Under the pieces are notes generated by a model. The model was not told where the DNA came from. It made no database searches and worked only from the letters and a program-made list of their open reading frames with translations. This document shows, in pieces, positions 51,190 through 59,095 of a stretch of 64,000 nucleotides of DNA; position 1 is the stretch's first letter; each line of letters begins with the position of its first letter. The DNA lies in contig NZ_CP108025.1 in assembly GCF_041435095.1 (NCBI RefSeq), positions 4,154,001-4,218,000 of the forward strand, in the 5' to 3' direction. The DNA comes from Kitasatospora sp. NBC_00315 (GTDB taxonomy: Bacteria; Actinomycetota; Actinomycetes; Streptomycetales; Streptomycetaceae). A program made the position numbers and the translations under genes.

Positions 51190-51987
51190 GTGCGCGCTTC
51201 ATTGATCCAACTCTCGGTCTCCGACACCGAGCCGCCCGACGAGCGACGGGCCCGGGCCGCCGCCCTGGTACGCGCCCAGGAGGGTGCCGACCTGGTGGTC
51301 CTGCCGGAGCTCTGGCCGCTCGGGGGCTTCGCCTACGACGCGTGGTCGACCGGTGCGGAGCCGCTCGACGGCCCGACCTCCGACGCGATGTCGGCGGCCG
51401 CCAGGGCGGCCCGGGTGTGGCTGCACGCGGGGTCCGTCGTCGAGCGGGATCCGGACGGCCCGATCTACAACACCTCGCTGCTCTTCGCACCGGACGGCGA
51501 ACTGGTGCACACGTACCGGAAGATCCACCGGTTCGGCTTCGACAGCGGCGAGGCGGTGGTGATGGGTGCCGGTCAGGAGATCGTCACCGCGGCCACCGAC
51601 TTCGGCGTGCTGGGTCTGGCCACCTGCTACGACCTGCGGTTCCCCGAGCTGTTCCGCGCTCTGCTGGACGCCGGGGCCGAGCTGCTGGTCGTCCCCGCGG
51701 CCTGGCCGGCCCGGCGGCGCGACCACTGGACGCTGCTGTCCCGGGCCCGCGCGGTCGAGGAACAGGCGTACGTCCTGGCCTGCAACACCGCGGGGACGCA
51801 CGGCGGGGTCGAGCAGGCGGGTCACAGCATCGTGGTGGACCCGTGGGGCCGGGTGCTGGCGGAGGCGGGGGCGGGCGAGGAGGTGCTCACCGTCGAGTTC
51901 GACCCGGCCGAGGTGGCGAAGGCGAGGGCCGACTTCCCGGTGCTGCGCGACCGCCTGCTGGGCATCCCGGCGCCGGTCCAGCGCTGA
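51190..51987 (+). CDS. Carbon-nitrogen hydrolase (nitrilase superfamily)
   Basis: This 265-residue enzyme hydrolyses a C-N bond in an amide. The catalytic triad is visible with numbering from the GTG at 51190: Glu40 in VVLPELW, Lys111 in YRKIHRFGFD and Cys146 in LATCYDLRFPE. The sequence GSVVERDPDGPIYNTSLLFAPDGELV is typical of the omega-amidase/Nit branch. The start at 51190 was preferred to 51175 because VRASLIQLS matches the usual N-terminus and GGACGGTGG stands just upstream. The likely substrates include oxoacid amides or deaminated glutathione-like repair products; this is family-level inference. Confidence 0.87.
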   Translation: MRASLIQLSVSDTEPPDERRARAAALVRAQEGADLVVLPELWPLGGFAYDAWSTGAEPLDGPTSDAMSAAARAARVWLHAGSVVERDPDGPIYNTSLLFAPDGELVHTYRKIHRFGFDSGEAVVMGAGQEIVTAATDFGVLGLATCYDLRFPELFRALLDAGAELLVVPAAWPARRRDHWTLLSRARAVEEQAYVLACNTAGTHGGVEQAGHSIVVDPWGRVLAEAGAGEEVLTVEFDPAEVAKARADFPVLRDRLLGIPAPVQR

Positions 51988-51992
51988 CTGCG

Positions 51993-52015
51993 CCGGTCCG
52001 GTGTCCCCGGACCGG
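51993..52015. terminator. Hairpin after the C-N hydrolase gene
   Basis: CCGGTCCGG (51993-52001) and CCGGACCGG (52007-52015) form a 9-bp stem with a 5-base loop, five bases after the stop codon. Confidence 0.5.
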
Positions 52016-52176
52016 TGGCATCGGCCCCGCTACGCCGTCCGGGCCCGCCGGTCGGCCGTCCGGGCCCGGGCGCGGCGTCCGGGAACGTCGTGCGCGGCGC
52101 GCGTGTACGCGAACAGGCCGGGTTTGAGAGGATGAGCGGCCGTCGTGTTCCATCCGCCCGGGAGGAGGTCGTATCC

Positions 52177-53094
52177 ATGCCGGACACAGGCGCGGACGAC
52201 CGCCGGTCCGCGATCCGGCGCAACAGCCTGCGCGAGCAGATCGCCGGCGCCCTCCGGGAGGAGATGATGGCCGGCCGGCTGGCCGCCGGCCGGAACTTCA
52301 CCGTGCGGGAGATCGCCGAGCTGTACGGGGTGTCCGCGACCCCGGCCCGGGAGGCCCTGGTGGACCTCGCGGCCCAGGGCCTGCTCCGGGCCGAGCACCA
52401 CCGCGGCTTCACCGTCCCGGAGTTCGGCTGGGACGACTTCCTGGAGATCTTCGAGACCCGCACGCTGCTCACCGACGGTGCGATCCGGCGGATGTCCGGC
52501 TGGGCCGCTCCGCCCGACGGGAGCCGGCTGCCCTCGCTGCGCCGGCGGGCGGACGCCGCGGCGCGGTCCGCCCGGGCCGGGCAGCTGGACGTGATGGTGG
52601 GGTGCGACCGCCGGTTCTGGCAGGAGGCGGGCACGCTGTTGGGCAACCGCCGGATCGCCGACTACCTGGACTGGCTGCGGGTGCAGTCCTGGATGTTCGC
52701 CGCTCCCTACCTGCGCGCCCTGCCGGAGCCGGCGGGGGTCTGCTGGGACGGGCACGCCGGGTTCGTCGACGCGGTCGAGGCCGGGGACGTGACCGGCGCG
52801 CGCCGCGCCGTCGGCGAGTACAACGCGGCCACCCTGCGCCTGATGGCCACGCTCACCGGACACGATCCGGCAACGGTGGCCGTGTCGGGCCTGCCGGCCG
52901 ACCCGGTCGAGCCGCGGCCGCAGGCCGACCCGACGGCAGAGCCCCCCGGGGACGCCGGAGCCGGCCTCGCGGCGGGCCTGCCGTGCGATGTCGGGCTCGG
53001 CCTGGTGCCGCAGCCCCGGTCGGTGCCGTACGGCAGGCTCGGGCACACGCTGCCCCCGGCGGAGCCGGATCCGCACCGCACCCCGGGCCGGTAG
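52177..53094 (+). CDS. GntR-family regulator (FadR/FCD subfamily)
   Basis: This 305-residue regulator has an N-terminal winged helix (LREQIAGALREEMMAGRLAAGRNFTVREIAELYGVSATPAREALVDLAAQGLLRAEHHRGFTVPE). It continues into an all-helical ligand-binding domain of the FCD type (FEIFETRTLLTDGAIRRM ... HAGFVDAVEAGDVTGARRAVGEYNAATLRLM). A 60-residue Pro-rich tail beyond the FCD domain is unusual. The ATG at 52177 follows GGGAGGAGG eight bases upstream; the frame is open further up but reads as low-complexity. The effector and targets are unknown. The following gene is 72 bp away on the same strand. Confidence 0.87.
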   Translation: MPDTGADDRRSAIRRNSLREQIAGALREEMMAGRLAAGRNFTVREIAELYGVSATPAREALVDLAAQGLLRAEHHRGFTVPEFGWDDFLEIFETRTLLTDGAIRRMSGWAAPPDGSRLPSLRRRADAAARSARAGQLDVMVGCDRRFWQEAGTLLGNRRIADYLDWLRVQSWMFAAPYLRALPEPAGVCWDGHAGFVDAVEAGDVTGARRAVGEYNAATLRLMATLTGHDPATVAVSGLPADPVEPRPQADPTAEPPGDAGAGLAAGLPCDVGLGLVPQPRSVPYGRLGHTLPPAEPDPHRTPGR

Positions 53095-53166
53095 GGTGGG
53101 CGGTCGCCGAACCGACCGCACCCGTCCGCCCGTCGCCCCCGTGGCCGACGACACCGCTCCGAGAGG

Positions 53167-53826
53167 ATGAGCCGGCTCATGGCCTGCGACCTCTGGCTCG
53201 TCCCGCTCGTGGACGTCCTGAGCCACAGCCCCGAGAACCCGTTCCGGGACGACCTCGTGGTCTACAACACCGCCCTGGCCGCCCACGGGCTGCCCGAGGT
53301 CCCCGTGTACCAGTACGTCCCGGGGCTCAGCGGGGCCGTCGAGCCGATAGCCGCTTTCGACTACGACTCGCTGCACTTCCTGCGCCGGGCCTACCTGCTC
53401 GGGCTCACCGGCTTCGCGATCACCCCGGTGGACGCGCTCGGCGGTGACTACGAGCAGCTGCTGGAGATGTTCGAGAGCACGGCCGAGCAGTCCCACCTGG
53501 TCTGGCACTTCGACCACGCCGGCGCGTACGTGCCGATCGAGTTCGCCGCACCGCTGGTGGACGAGGCGCTGCTGGCCTCCGGCGGACCGCTGGGCTCCAC
53601 CCACGGACTGCTGCGCGAACTGCAGGCGGTCGCGCCCGTCCTCGGCATCGACCCGCTGAACCCGCCCGACCCGACCCGACCGCTCGGGCCCACCGGGCTG
53701 GAGCAGCCCTTCGGACCGCCGCTGGACGACGTGCACCCGTTCGCGCGGGAGCGGCACGCCTGGGCCGGTCTGTACGCGGCGGCGACCCGGAGCCTCAGTC
53801 AGGGCTCGATGATCGTCTTCGCCTGA
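53167..53826 (+). CDS. Conserved hypothetical protein (219 aa)
   Basis: This protein reads MACDLWLVPLVDVLSHSPENPFRDDLVVYNTALAAHGLPEVPVYQYVPGLSGAVEPIAAFDYDSLHFLRRAYLL after a short start. It includes GGDYEQLLEMFESTAEQSHLVWHFDHAGAYVPIEF and ends with RSLSQGSMIVFA. I recall very similar unannotated proteins in other streptomycetes. It has no signal peptide or membrane helix. The conserved histidines and acidic residues (HFDHAGAY) could form a metal or catalytic site, but I know of no assigned function. Starts at 53167 and 53179 are both possible; the second gives the MACDLWLVP beginning seen in relatives. The stop codon lies in a TGAGCCC repeat. Confidence 0.78.
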   Translation: MSRLMACDLWLVPLVDVLSHSPENPFRDDLVVYNTALAAHGLPEVPVYQYVPGLSGAVEPIAAFDYDSLHFLRRAYLLGLTGFAITPVDALGGDYEQLLEMFESTAEQSHLVWHFDHAGAYVPIEFAAPLVDEALLASGGPLGSTHGLLRELQAVAPVLGIDPLNPPDPTRPLGPTGLEQPFGPPLDDVHPFARERHAWAGLYAAATRSLSQGSMIVFA

Positions 53827-53865
53827 GCCCTGAGCCCTGAGCCCTGAGCCCTGAGCCCTGAGCCC
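53824..53865 (+). repeat. Six tandem TGAGCCC heptamers at a stop codon
   Basis: Six exact 7-bp units run from 53824 to 53865; the first contains the stop codon of the preceding gene. Because seven is not a multiple of three, TGA recurs in all three plus-strand frames within the array, so any read-through or frameshifted ribosome stops here. Confidence 0.85.
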
Positions 53866-53947
53866 CAGGAGTCCGGAGCTTCAAGCGCCCGGGAGGCCGC
53901 GTCCAGGCGGGCCCCGACCGACGGGACCGGCCCGGTGCGGGGTTCCG

Positions 53948-54742
53948 TCAGCGGAGCGGCCCCTCCGGCGGGCGCTGGCGCGGCATGGTGGGACGGGTCC
54001 CCGGCGGCGGCAGGACGCGGACCTGCGCGCCGCTGCCGGATTCGCTCCGTCCGCCCCAGGCTCCCGCGCCCTGGGTGGGGAGCTGGGTCATGGACGCGCG
54101 GAACTCCAGCATCCACTCGGAGGTCTCGCTGCGGACCATGTCCGACACGTCCTCGCAGAACCGCCGCAGCACGCCGAGACAGCGCTCGGCCGCCTCGCCG
54201 GCCGTGCCCTCGGTGGGGCCGAGCACCTCGCGCACGCACTCGGAGGCCCAGTCGAACTGGAAGGCCTCCAGCCGGCGCTGCAGGGCCTGCGAGGTGCTGA
54301 CGTCCCGCATCCAGCCGGTGGTGAGGCCGAAGACCCGGTCGGCGCCGACGCAGGCGGCGCAGAGCGCCAGGCTCACGTAGCCCCAGCCGGCGAGCCGGTC
54401 GGTGACCCCGGTCAGCGCCACCAGCGGCAGCGTCGCGCCGCCGACCGCGAAGCTCGCCGCGCCGAACCGCAGCAGTCGCGCCCAGCGCCGCTTCCAGAGC
54501 CGGTCCCGCCGGTACCAGTCGATCGCCTCGACGGCCCGCTCCTCGGACCAGCGGTAGAGCTCCTCCAGCCGCTCGGCGGGCTCGCCCCAGTCGCCCAAGG
54601 GGAACTGGCGGGCGCTCAGATCGGTACGGCGGCGGGTGGAGGCACGGCCCGGGACGGCGCTCGCGGCCGTCGCCGGCGGGTCCTCCTCGCCGACGTCCTT
54701 GCCCCAGGCACTCTCCTCGGGCTGCATTTCCGGCTGGCTCAC
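53948..54742 (-). CDS. SLATT-domain two-helix membrane protein
   Basis: The central part matches the SLATT plan. There is a helical start (WGEPAERLEELYRWSEERAVEAIDWYRRDRLWKRRWARLLRF), then two membrane helices (FGAASFAVGGATLPLVALTG and GYVSLALCAACVGADRVFGL). A helical segment follows (TTGWMRDVSTSQALQRRLEAFQFDW). SLATT proteins are proposed membrane effectors in nucleotide-signal conflict systems, but many actinobacterial copies stand alone. No SMODS, SLOG or nucleotidyltransferase gene is adjacent here. The GTG at 54742 was chosen, with AGGGAG upstream; ATG at 54727 is an alternative. The C-terminal 50 residues are Gly/Pro-rich. A housekeeping role is as likely as defence. Confidence 0.75.
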   Translation of the reverse strand: MSQPEMQPEESAWGKDVGEEDPPATAASAVPGRASTRRRTDLSARQFPLGDWGEPAERLEELYRWSEERAVEAIDWYRRDRLWKRRWARLLRFGAASFAVGGATLPLVALTGVTDRLAGWGYVSLALCAACVGADRVFGLTTGWMRDVSTSQALQRRLEAFQFDWASECVREVLGPTEGTAGEAAERCLGVLRRFCEDVSDMVRSETSEWMLEFRASMTQLPTQGAGAWGGRSESGSGAQVRVLPPPGTRPTMPRQRPPEGPLR

Positions 54743-55304
54743 CTGTGGGGCTCCCTGTGGCGGGCTGACTGCTGGGGTCTGACCGCGGTGCTGACCGCGG
54801 TGGTCTGGCTGGTGCTGGTCCTGCCGGCGCCGGCCCTGCTGGTGGGTCCGAACCGCCCGGAGGCATGCGGCCTCCCGACGGTTCATCCCCTGACGGCGTA
54901 TGAGGTTCTCGTGTGCGCAGGACGTGCGAGGCGCCCGGAGCGGTGCGGTTCACCCGTAGGTTCGCGCACCCGGCGCCCTGCTCGTGGTTCTCCAACAGCA
55001 CTTCTTACCGCCAAATGGCTGACCGTGGGGGCGCTTCTCCAATGATCGTTATCGGAAATGACATCAGGAAGCCGAGGTCGGGGGGTTGCGGGGGCCGGCG
55101 AGATTTCACCCTTCCGAGCGAGTCGCCGGTGACCCCTCGTCCTGACCCGGGCACCCGGTGCGACCCGCCGTCCCGAGCGGCGGACGCCCCGTCGGCGGCC
55201 CTGGAGGTTCCTCCAGGCGGCGACCCTCCGCGCGGTGGTGCCGTCGGAGCCAACGATGAGACCGGAGAGCGGCCCGAACGCGCCACCGACTACCCTTGCC
55301 AACC
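54743..55304. other. 562-bp gap between the SLATT gene and purD
   Basis: No convincing gene is seen. The gap holds both divergent promoters, including a less GC-rich patch around 55000-55070 (with AATGATCGTTATCGGAAATG) that is a plausible promoter zone. The frames that cross it are Arg/Pro-rich and lack ribosome sites. Confidence 0.45.
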
Positions 55305-56552
55305 GTGAAGGTCCTCGTCATCGGCGGCGGCGCCCGCGAACACGCCCTGTGCCGCTCTCTGTCCCAAGATCCCGCCGTCACCGAGCTGCACTGCGCCCCG
55401 GGTAACGCCGGGATCACGCAGGTGGCGACGGTCCACCAGGTCGACCAGCTGGACGGTGCGGCAGTCGCCGCGCTCGCCCGGCGGCTGACCGCCGACCTGG
55501 TCGTGGTCGGCCCGGAGGCCCCGCTCGTCGCGGGCGTCTCCGACGCCGTGCGTGCGATCGGCGTTCCCGTCTTCGGTCCGTCCGGAGAGGCCGCCCAGCT
55601 GGAGGGCTCCAAGGCCTTCGCGAAGGACGTGATGGCGGGCGCCAACGTGCCCACCGCCCGGTCCTACGTCTGCACCACCCCGGCCGAGGCCGCCGAGGCG
55701 CTGGACGCCTTCGGCGCCCCGTACGTGGTCAAGGACGACGGCCTGGCCGCCGGCAAGGGCGTGGTGGTCACCTCCGACCGCGCCGAGGCGCTGGCGCACG
55801 CCGCCTCCTGCGAGCGCGTGGTGATCGAGGAGTACCTCGACGGCCCGGAGGTCTCGCTGTTCGCCGTCACCGACGGCACCACCGTGCTGCCCCTGGTGCC
55901 CGCGCAGGACTTCAAGCGCGCGCTGGACGGCGACGAGGGCCCCAACACCGGCGGCATGGGCGCGTACTCGCCGCTGCCCTGGGCCCCCGAGGGCCTGGTG
56001 GCGGAGGTCCTGGAGAGCGTGCTGCAGCCGACCGTGGACGAGCTGCGCCGCCGGGGCACCCCGTTCTCCGGCCTGCTCTACGCCGGTCTCGCGCTGACCT
56101 CGCGCGGTACCCGGGTGATCGAGTTCAACGCGCGCTTCGGCGACCCGGAGACCCAGGTCGTCCTGGCCCGGCTGAGGACCCCGCTGGCCGGCGTGCTGCT
56201 GGCCGCCGCGAACGGGACGCTCGGTGAGCTGGAGCCGCTGCGCTGGGACGACGGCGCCGCCGTCACCGTGGTCATCGCCTCCGAGGGCTACCCGGCCGAC
56301 CCGCGCACCGGGGACCCGATCGAGGGCCTGGCCGAGGCGGAGGCCGCCGACGGCACCGCGTACGTGCTGCACGCCGGTACCCGGGCGGACGGCAGCGGCC
56401 AGGTGCTCAGCGCCGGCGGCCGGGTGCTGTCGGTCACCGCGACCGGTGCGGACCTCGCCGAGGCCCGCACCCGGGCCTATGACGCGCTGGCGTCGATCCG
56501 CCTCAAGGGCGGCCAACACCGCACCGACATCGCGCTGAAGGCGGCGCGCTGA
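55305..56552 (+). CDS. purD: Phosphoribosylamine-glycine ligase
   Basis: PurD (GAR synthetase) joins glycine to phosphoribosylamine with ATP in the second step of purine synthesis. The 415-residue ATP-grasp protein starts (V/M)KVLVIGGGAREHALCRSL. It has VGPEAPLVAGVSDAVRAIGVPVFGPSGEAAQLEGSKAF, the PYVVKDDGLAAGKGVVV nucleotide loop, and GGMGAYSPLPWAP with EFNARFGDPETQVVL. The GTG at 55305 is the standard start; the TTG nine bases upstream is rejected. purC lies 4.2 kb downstream on the same strand, so the two purine genes are near but not one operon. Confidence 0.96.
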   Translation: MKVLVIGGGAREHALCRSLSQDPAVTELHCAPGNAGITQVATVHQVDQLDGAAVAALARRLTADLVVVGPEAPLVAGVSDAVRAIGVPVFGPSGEAAQLEGSKAFAKDVMAGANVPTARSYVCTTPAEAAEALDAFGAPYVVKDDGLAAGKGVVVTSDRAEALAHAASCERVVIEEYLDGPEVSLFAVTDGTTVLPLVPAQDFKRALDGDEGPNTGGMGAYSPLPWAPEGLVAEVLESVLQPTVDELRRRGTPFSGLLYAGLALTSRGTRVIEFNARFGDPETQVVLARLRTPLAGVLLAAANGTLGELEPLRWDDGAAVTVVIASEGYPADPRTGDPIEGLAEAEAADGTAYVLHAGTRADGSGQVLSAGGRVLSVTATGADLAEARTRAYDALASIRLKGGQHRTDIALKAAR

Positions 56553-56575
56553 CCGCTCACCGCGAGCAGCTTCCC

Positions 56576-56640
56576 GAGGGCGCTGCGTCCGGTGGTCCGC
56601 CCGGCTCCGGCCGGGGGACCCCCATGGACGCAGCGCCCTC
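56576..56640 (+). terminator. Terminator after purD
   Basis: A 15-bp perfect stem (arms 56576-56590 and 56626-56640) with an internally base-paired, GC-rich middle follows purD by 23 bases. Confidence 0.65.
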
Positions 56641-57113
56641 GGCGTTCGCCCGCCCGGCGGGCGGTCGTGGCGGCCGCACCGGCCGGCGGCAGGATTCCAT
56701 CAGTTCGAGTGATAGCAACGGAGTCCGGCTGACGTGATCCGTCCGTCGGCCTTATGGTGCGCTGGATCGCCGTGCCACGAGTCGTGTCCCGGTGATCGCC
56801 GCCGGGTGGCGGGGGCCGTGCGGGGGGATGCTGGGGGCAGTGCGTGGCCCGGTGTGCCGATCCGGTCCGGGCCCGCCACGCGCCGGAGCCGGACGTCGGC
56901 GCCGACCCGCGTGCGCCGTCACTGGGACGAATGGAGACCAGGACGGTCCGGAACACCCACCGGTACGCGGGCGTCGGACCTGTCGGAAGCACCGGGCAGG
57001 ATGCACAGCCGGGGTCGGACACCGCCGCTCCCGGTCGGACACTGATCGTTTTCGAGTCGGCTCGGGTGCCCCGACCAGGGCGCGCGAGGACTCCGAAGGG
57101 GGTGCCGCACCGT
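56641..57113. other. Gene-free stretch between purD and the membrane protein gene
   Basis: I see no gene with good signals in these 473 bases. A moderately AT-richer patch near 56690-56750 may hold the promoter for the next gene. The remainder is GC-rich leader up to GAAGGGGG before the ATG at 57114. Confidence 0.4.
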
Positions 57114-58832
57114 ATGGCCGCTGTCGAGAGCGCTCGGGCCCGTGCCCAGGCGGTGCTGCGGATCCGGAGCCGGGCCCTGGCCCTGGCCGTGCTGCCCGCC
57201 GCGGTCGCGGTGGTGCTGCTCGCCGGGCGGGTCACCGGCCGGATCGGTGCGCCGGGTTCGTCCGACGCCGGGGCCTGGGACGCCGCCCGCTGGGCGGTCT
57301 GCGCGGTCGCCGCGGTCACCCTCGCGGTGGCCGCCCTGGTCGCCAGGGCCCACCGCACGGCCACCCCGCCCCAGACCCCGGCCGTCCCGCTGGCCCGGGG
57401 CGACGCCCCCGAGCTGTACCGACTGATAGCCGAGCTCGCGGAACGGCTGGACACACCCGTGCCGTCCGCGATCGCGCTCACCCCGGACTGCGACAGCTGG
57501 CTGGAGGAGGTGCCCGTGCACCGGCCCCGCGGTCGCTCCGGCGGCGGCCGGGCGCAGGCGGGCGAGCCCCGCGAACCCCTGGCCCGCCCCGGGCGCCACG
57601 GCGAGTCCCCGGCGCCCGTCCTGGTGATCGGCTCGCCGTTCCTGTGGTGGATGCGGGCCGACGAGCTGCGTGCCCTGCTGGCCCCGGTGGTGGCCGGTAC
57701 CGCCGCCGCGGCCGATCCGGACATCGCGGCCGCCCGCCGTTTCATCCGCGGCCTGGACGCCGATCTGGACGCCGGACCGGCGGTCGGGCCCGGGCCGGCC
57801 ACCGCCCCAGGTGCGGCCCGGCCGTCCCGCCGGGGCGTGAAGGTGCTGACCGACGTGATCACCCGGCGCCTGCTCGCGGCCTGCCGCGAACACTCCGCCG
57901 AGCTGGAGCGGGCCGTCGCCGGCTGGGCCTCCGAGCAGGCCAAAGCCGTCGACTACGGGCTGCGGATCGCCGCCCAGGAGCAGGTCGGCCTCGCGTACGC
58001 CGGGTGGGACCGCCTGCTCACCCGGGTGGCCCTGCCGGCCTGGAAGCTCGGCCGGCACCCCTGTCACCTGAACGCCGGGGTGGTCGCCGCCCTCACCGAG
58101 CTCTCCCGGCGGGACCGGCTCGCCGACGGGTACGGCACCCGGCTCGGCGACCGGCCGGCCTGCGACCTGCTGGAGCGGCCGGGCGAGGTCGACGCGGCCG
58201 TCTCGCTGCTGGCGGCCGAGTTGTTCTTCGGGCGGCCTGCGGCCGCGCCGGGGCCGGCCGGGGACCAGGACGGCCCGCCCCGCCCGGTGAGCGCCGTCGA
58301 TCCGCTGCCCGCCGCGGCAGCCGTACCGGCCGCCTCGGGCGCCGGGAGCGGGTGGCGGGAGCTGGACTGGGCCGACTACCCGGCCGCGGTGGTCGACGCC
58401 GGCTGGCGGGCCCGGGCGGTGGCCCTGCAGGCCGCGCTGGACCGCCTGGCGCCGCTGTCCCGTCCGGGCGCGCCCACCCTCACCCGGCTGCTCGCCCGCC
58501 TGTCGGACGGCGACGGCGAACCGCTGGCCGCCGCCCTGGCCGCGCAGCTGGCCAGGGCGGGCCTGCCGCAGTCCCCGCTGGAGCCCGTCCGCAGCGGGCG
58601 TGACCTGCTGGTCGACCACGTCACCGCGATGGTGTGCTGCGCCGCGGTGGACACCGCCGGCGCCACCCCGGGCCTGGACTGGCTGGACGGCCCGGTGCTG
58701 CTCATCGGCGGGGTGCGCCGCACCGATCTCGCCGAGCCGGTGGCCCAGGCCGTCGAGCAGGGCCGGGACGGCCCGCTGCGGGCCTGGCTGGACGCGGTGG
58801 GCGTGCGGCTGGAGAAGCCCGTCCGGCTCTGA
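57114..58832 (+). CDS. Conserved membrane protein of unknown function (572 aa)
   Basis: Two hydrophobic helices near the N-terminus (ALALAVLPAAVAVVLLAG and WAVCAVAAVTLAVAALVA) are followed by a long cytoplasmic or external domain. It contains APELYRLIAELAERLDTPVPSAIALTPDCDSWLEEVPV and APVLVIGSPFLWWMRADELRALLAPVVAG. This layout recalls M48-type peptidases, where a strand and helix pair precedes HExxH, but I see no HExxH motif, so the zinc site appears lost. Helical segments AACREHSAELERAVAGWASEQAKAVDYGLRIAAQEQVGLAYAGWDRLL follow. Similar proteins lie between purD and purC in streptomycetes. Starts at 57114 or 57102 are possible. The function is unknown. Confidence 0.7.
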   Translation: MAAVESARARAQAVLRIRSRALALAVLPAAVAVVLLAGRVTGRIGAPGSSDAGAWDAARWAVCAVAAVTLAVAALVARAHRTATPPQTPAVPLARGDAPELYRLIAELAERLDTPVPSAIALTPDCDSWLEEVPVHRPRGRSGGGRAQAGEPREPLARPGRHGESPAPVLVIGSPFLWWMRADELRALLAPVVAGTAAAADPDIAAARRFIRGLDADLDAGPAVGPGPATAPGAARPSRRGVKVLTDVITRRLLAACREHSAELERAVAGWASEQAKAVDYGLRIAAQEQVGLAYAGWDRLLTRVALPAWKLGRHPCHLNAGVVAALTELSRRDRLADGYGTRLGDRPACDLLERPGEVDAAVSLLAAELFFGRPAAAPGPAGDQDGPPRPVSAVDPLPAAAAVPAASGAGSGWRELDWADYPAAVVDAGWRARAVALQAALDRLAPLSRPGAPTLTRLLARLSDGDGEPLAAALAAQLARAGLPQSPLEPVRSGRDLLVDHVTAMVCCAAVDTAGATPGLDWLDGPVLLIGGVRRTDLAEPVAQAVEQGRDGPLRAWLDAVGVRLEKPVRL

Positions 58833-59095
58833 CCGCCGGTCGGGAGGCCAGCCGCGGAAGCCCGTCCGGCGTCCCGACCGGCGCGACGCGCGACGGCGCA
58901 CGGCGGCGGGCTTCGCGCCCCCGGTGATTCGCGGTTCCCGCAGGACAGCGGCCCGCGCGGGCTCGTCCGGGGGATTGACCGCCACTAGTTGCTACGGTGG
59001 GGCTACGCAGCGCCAGCACTCTGTGGTGTGCTGGACCGCACGCACATCCGTTTGGCACATGCCCGGCGGTGGAGGTGCACCTGTGGGAGGGGCGC

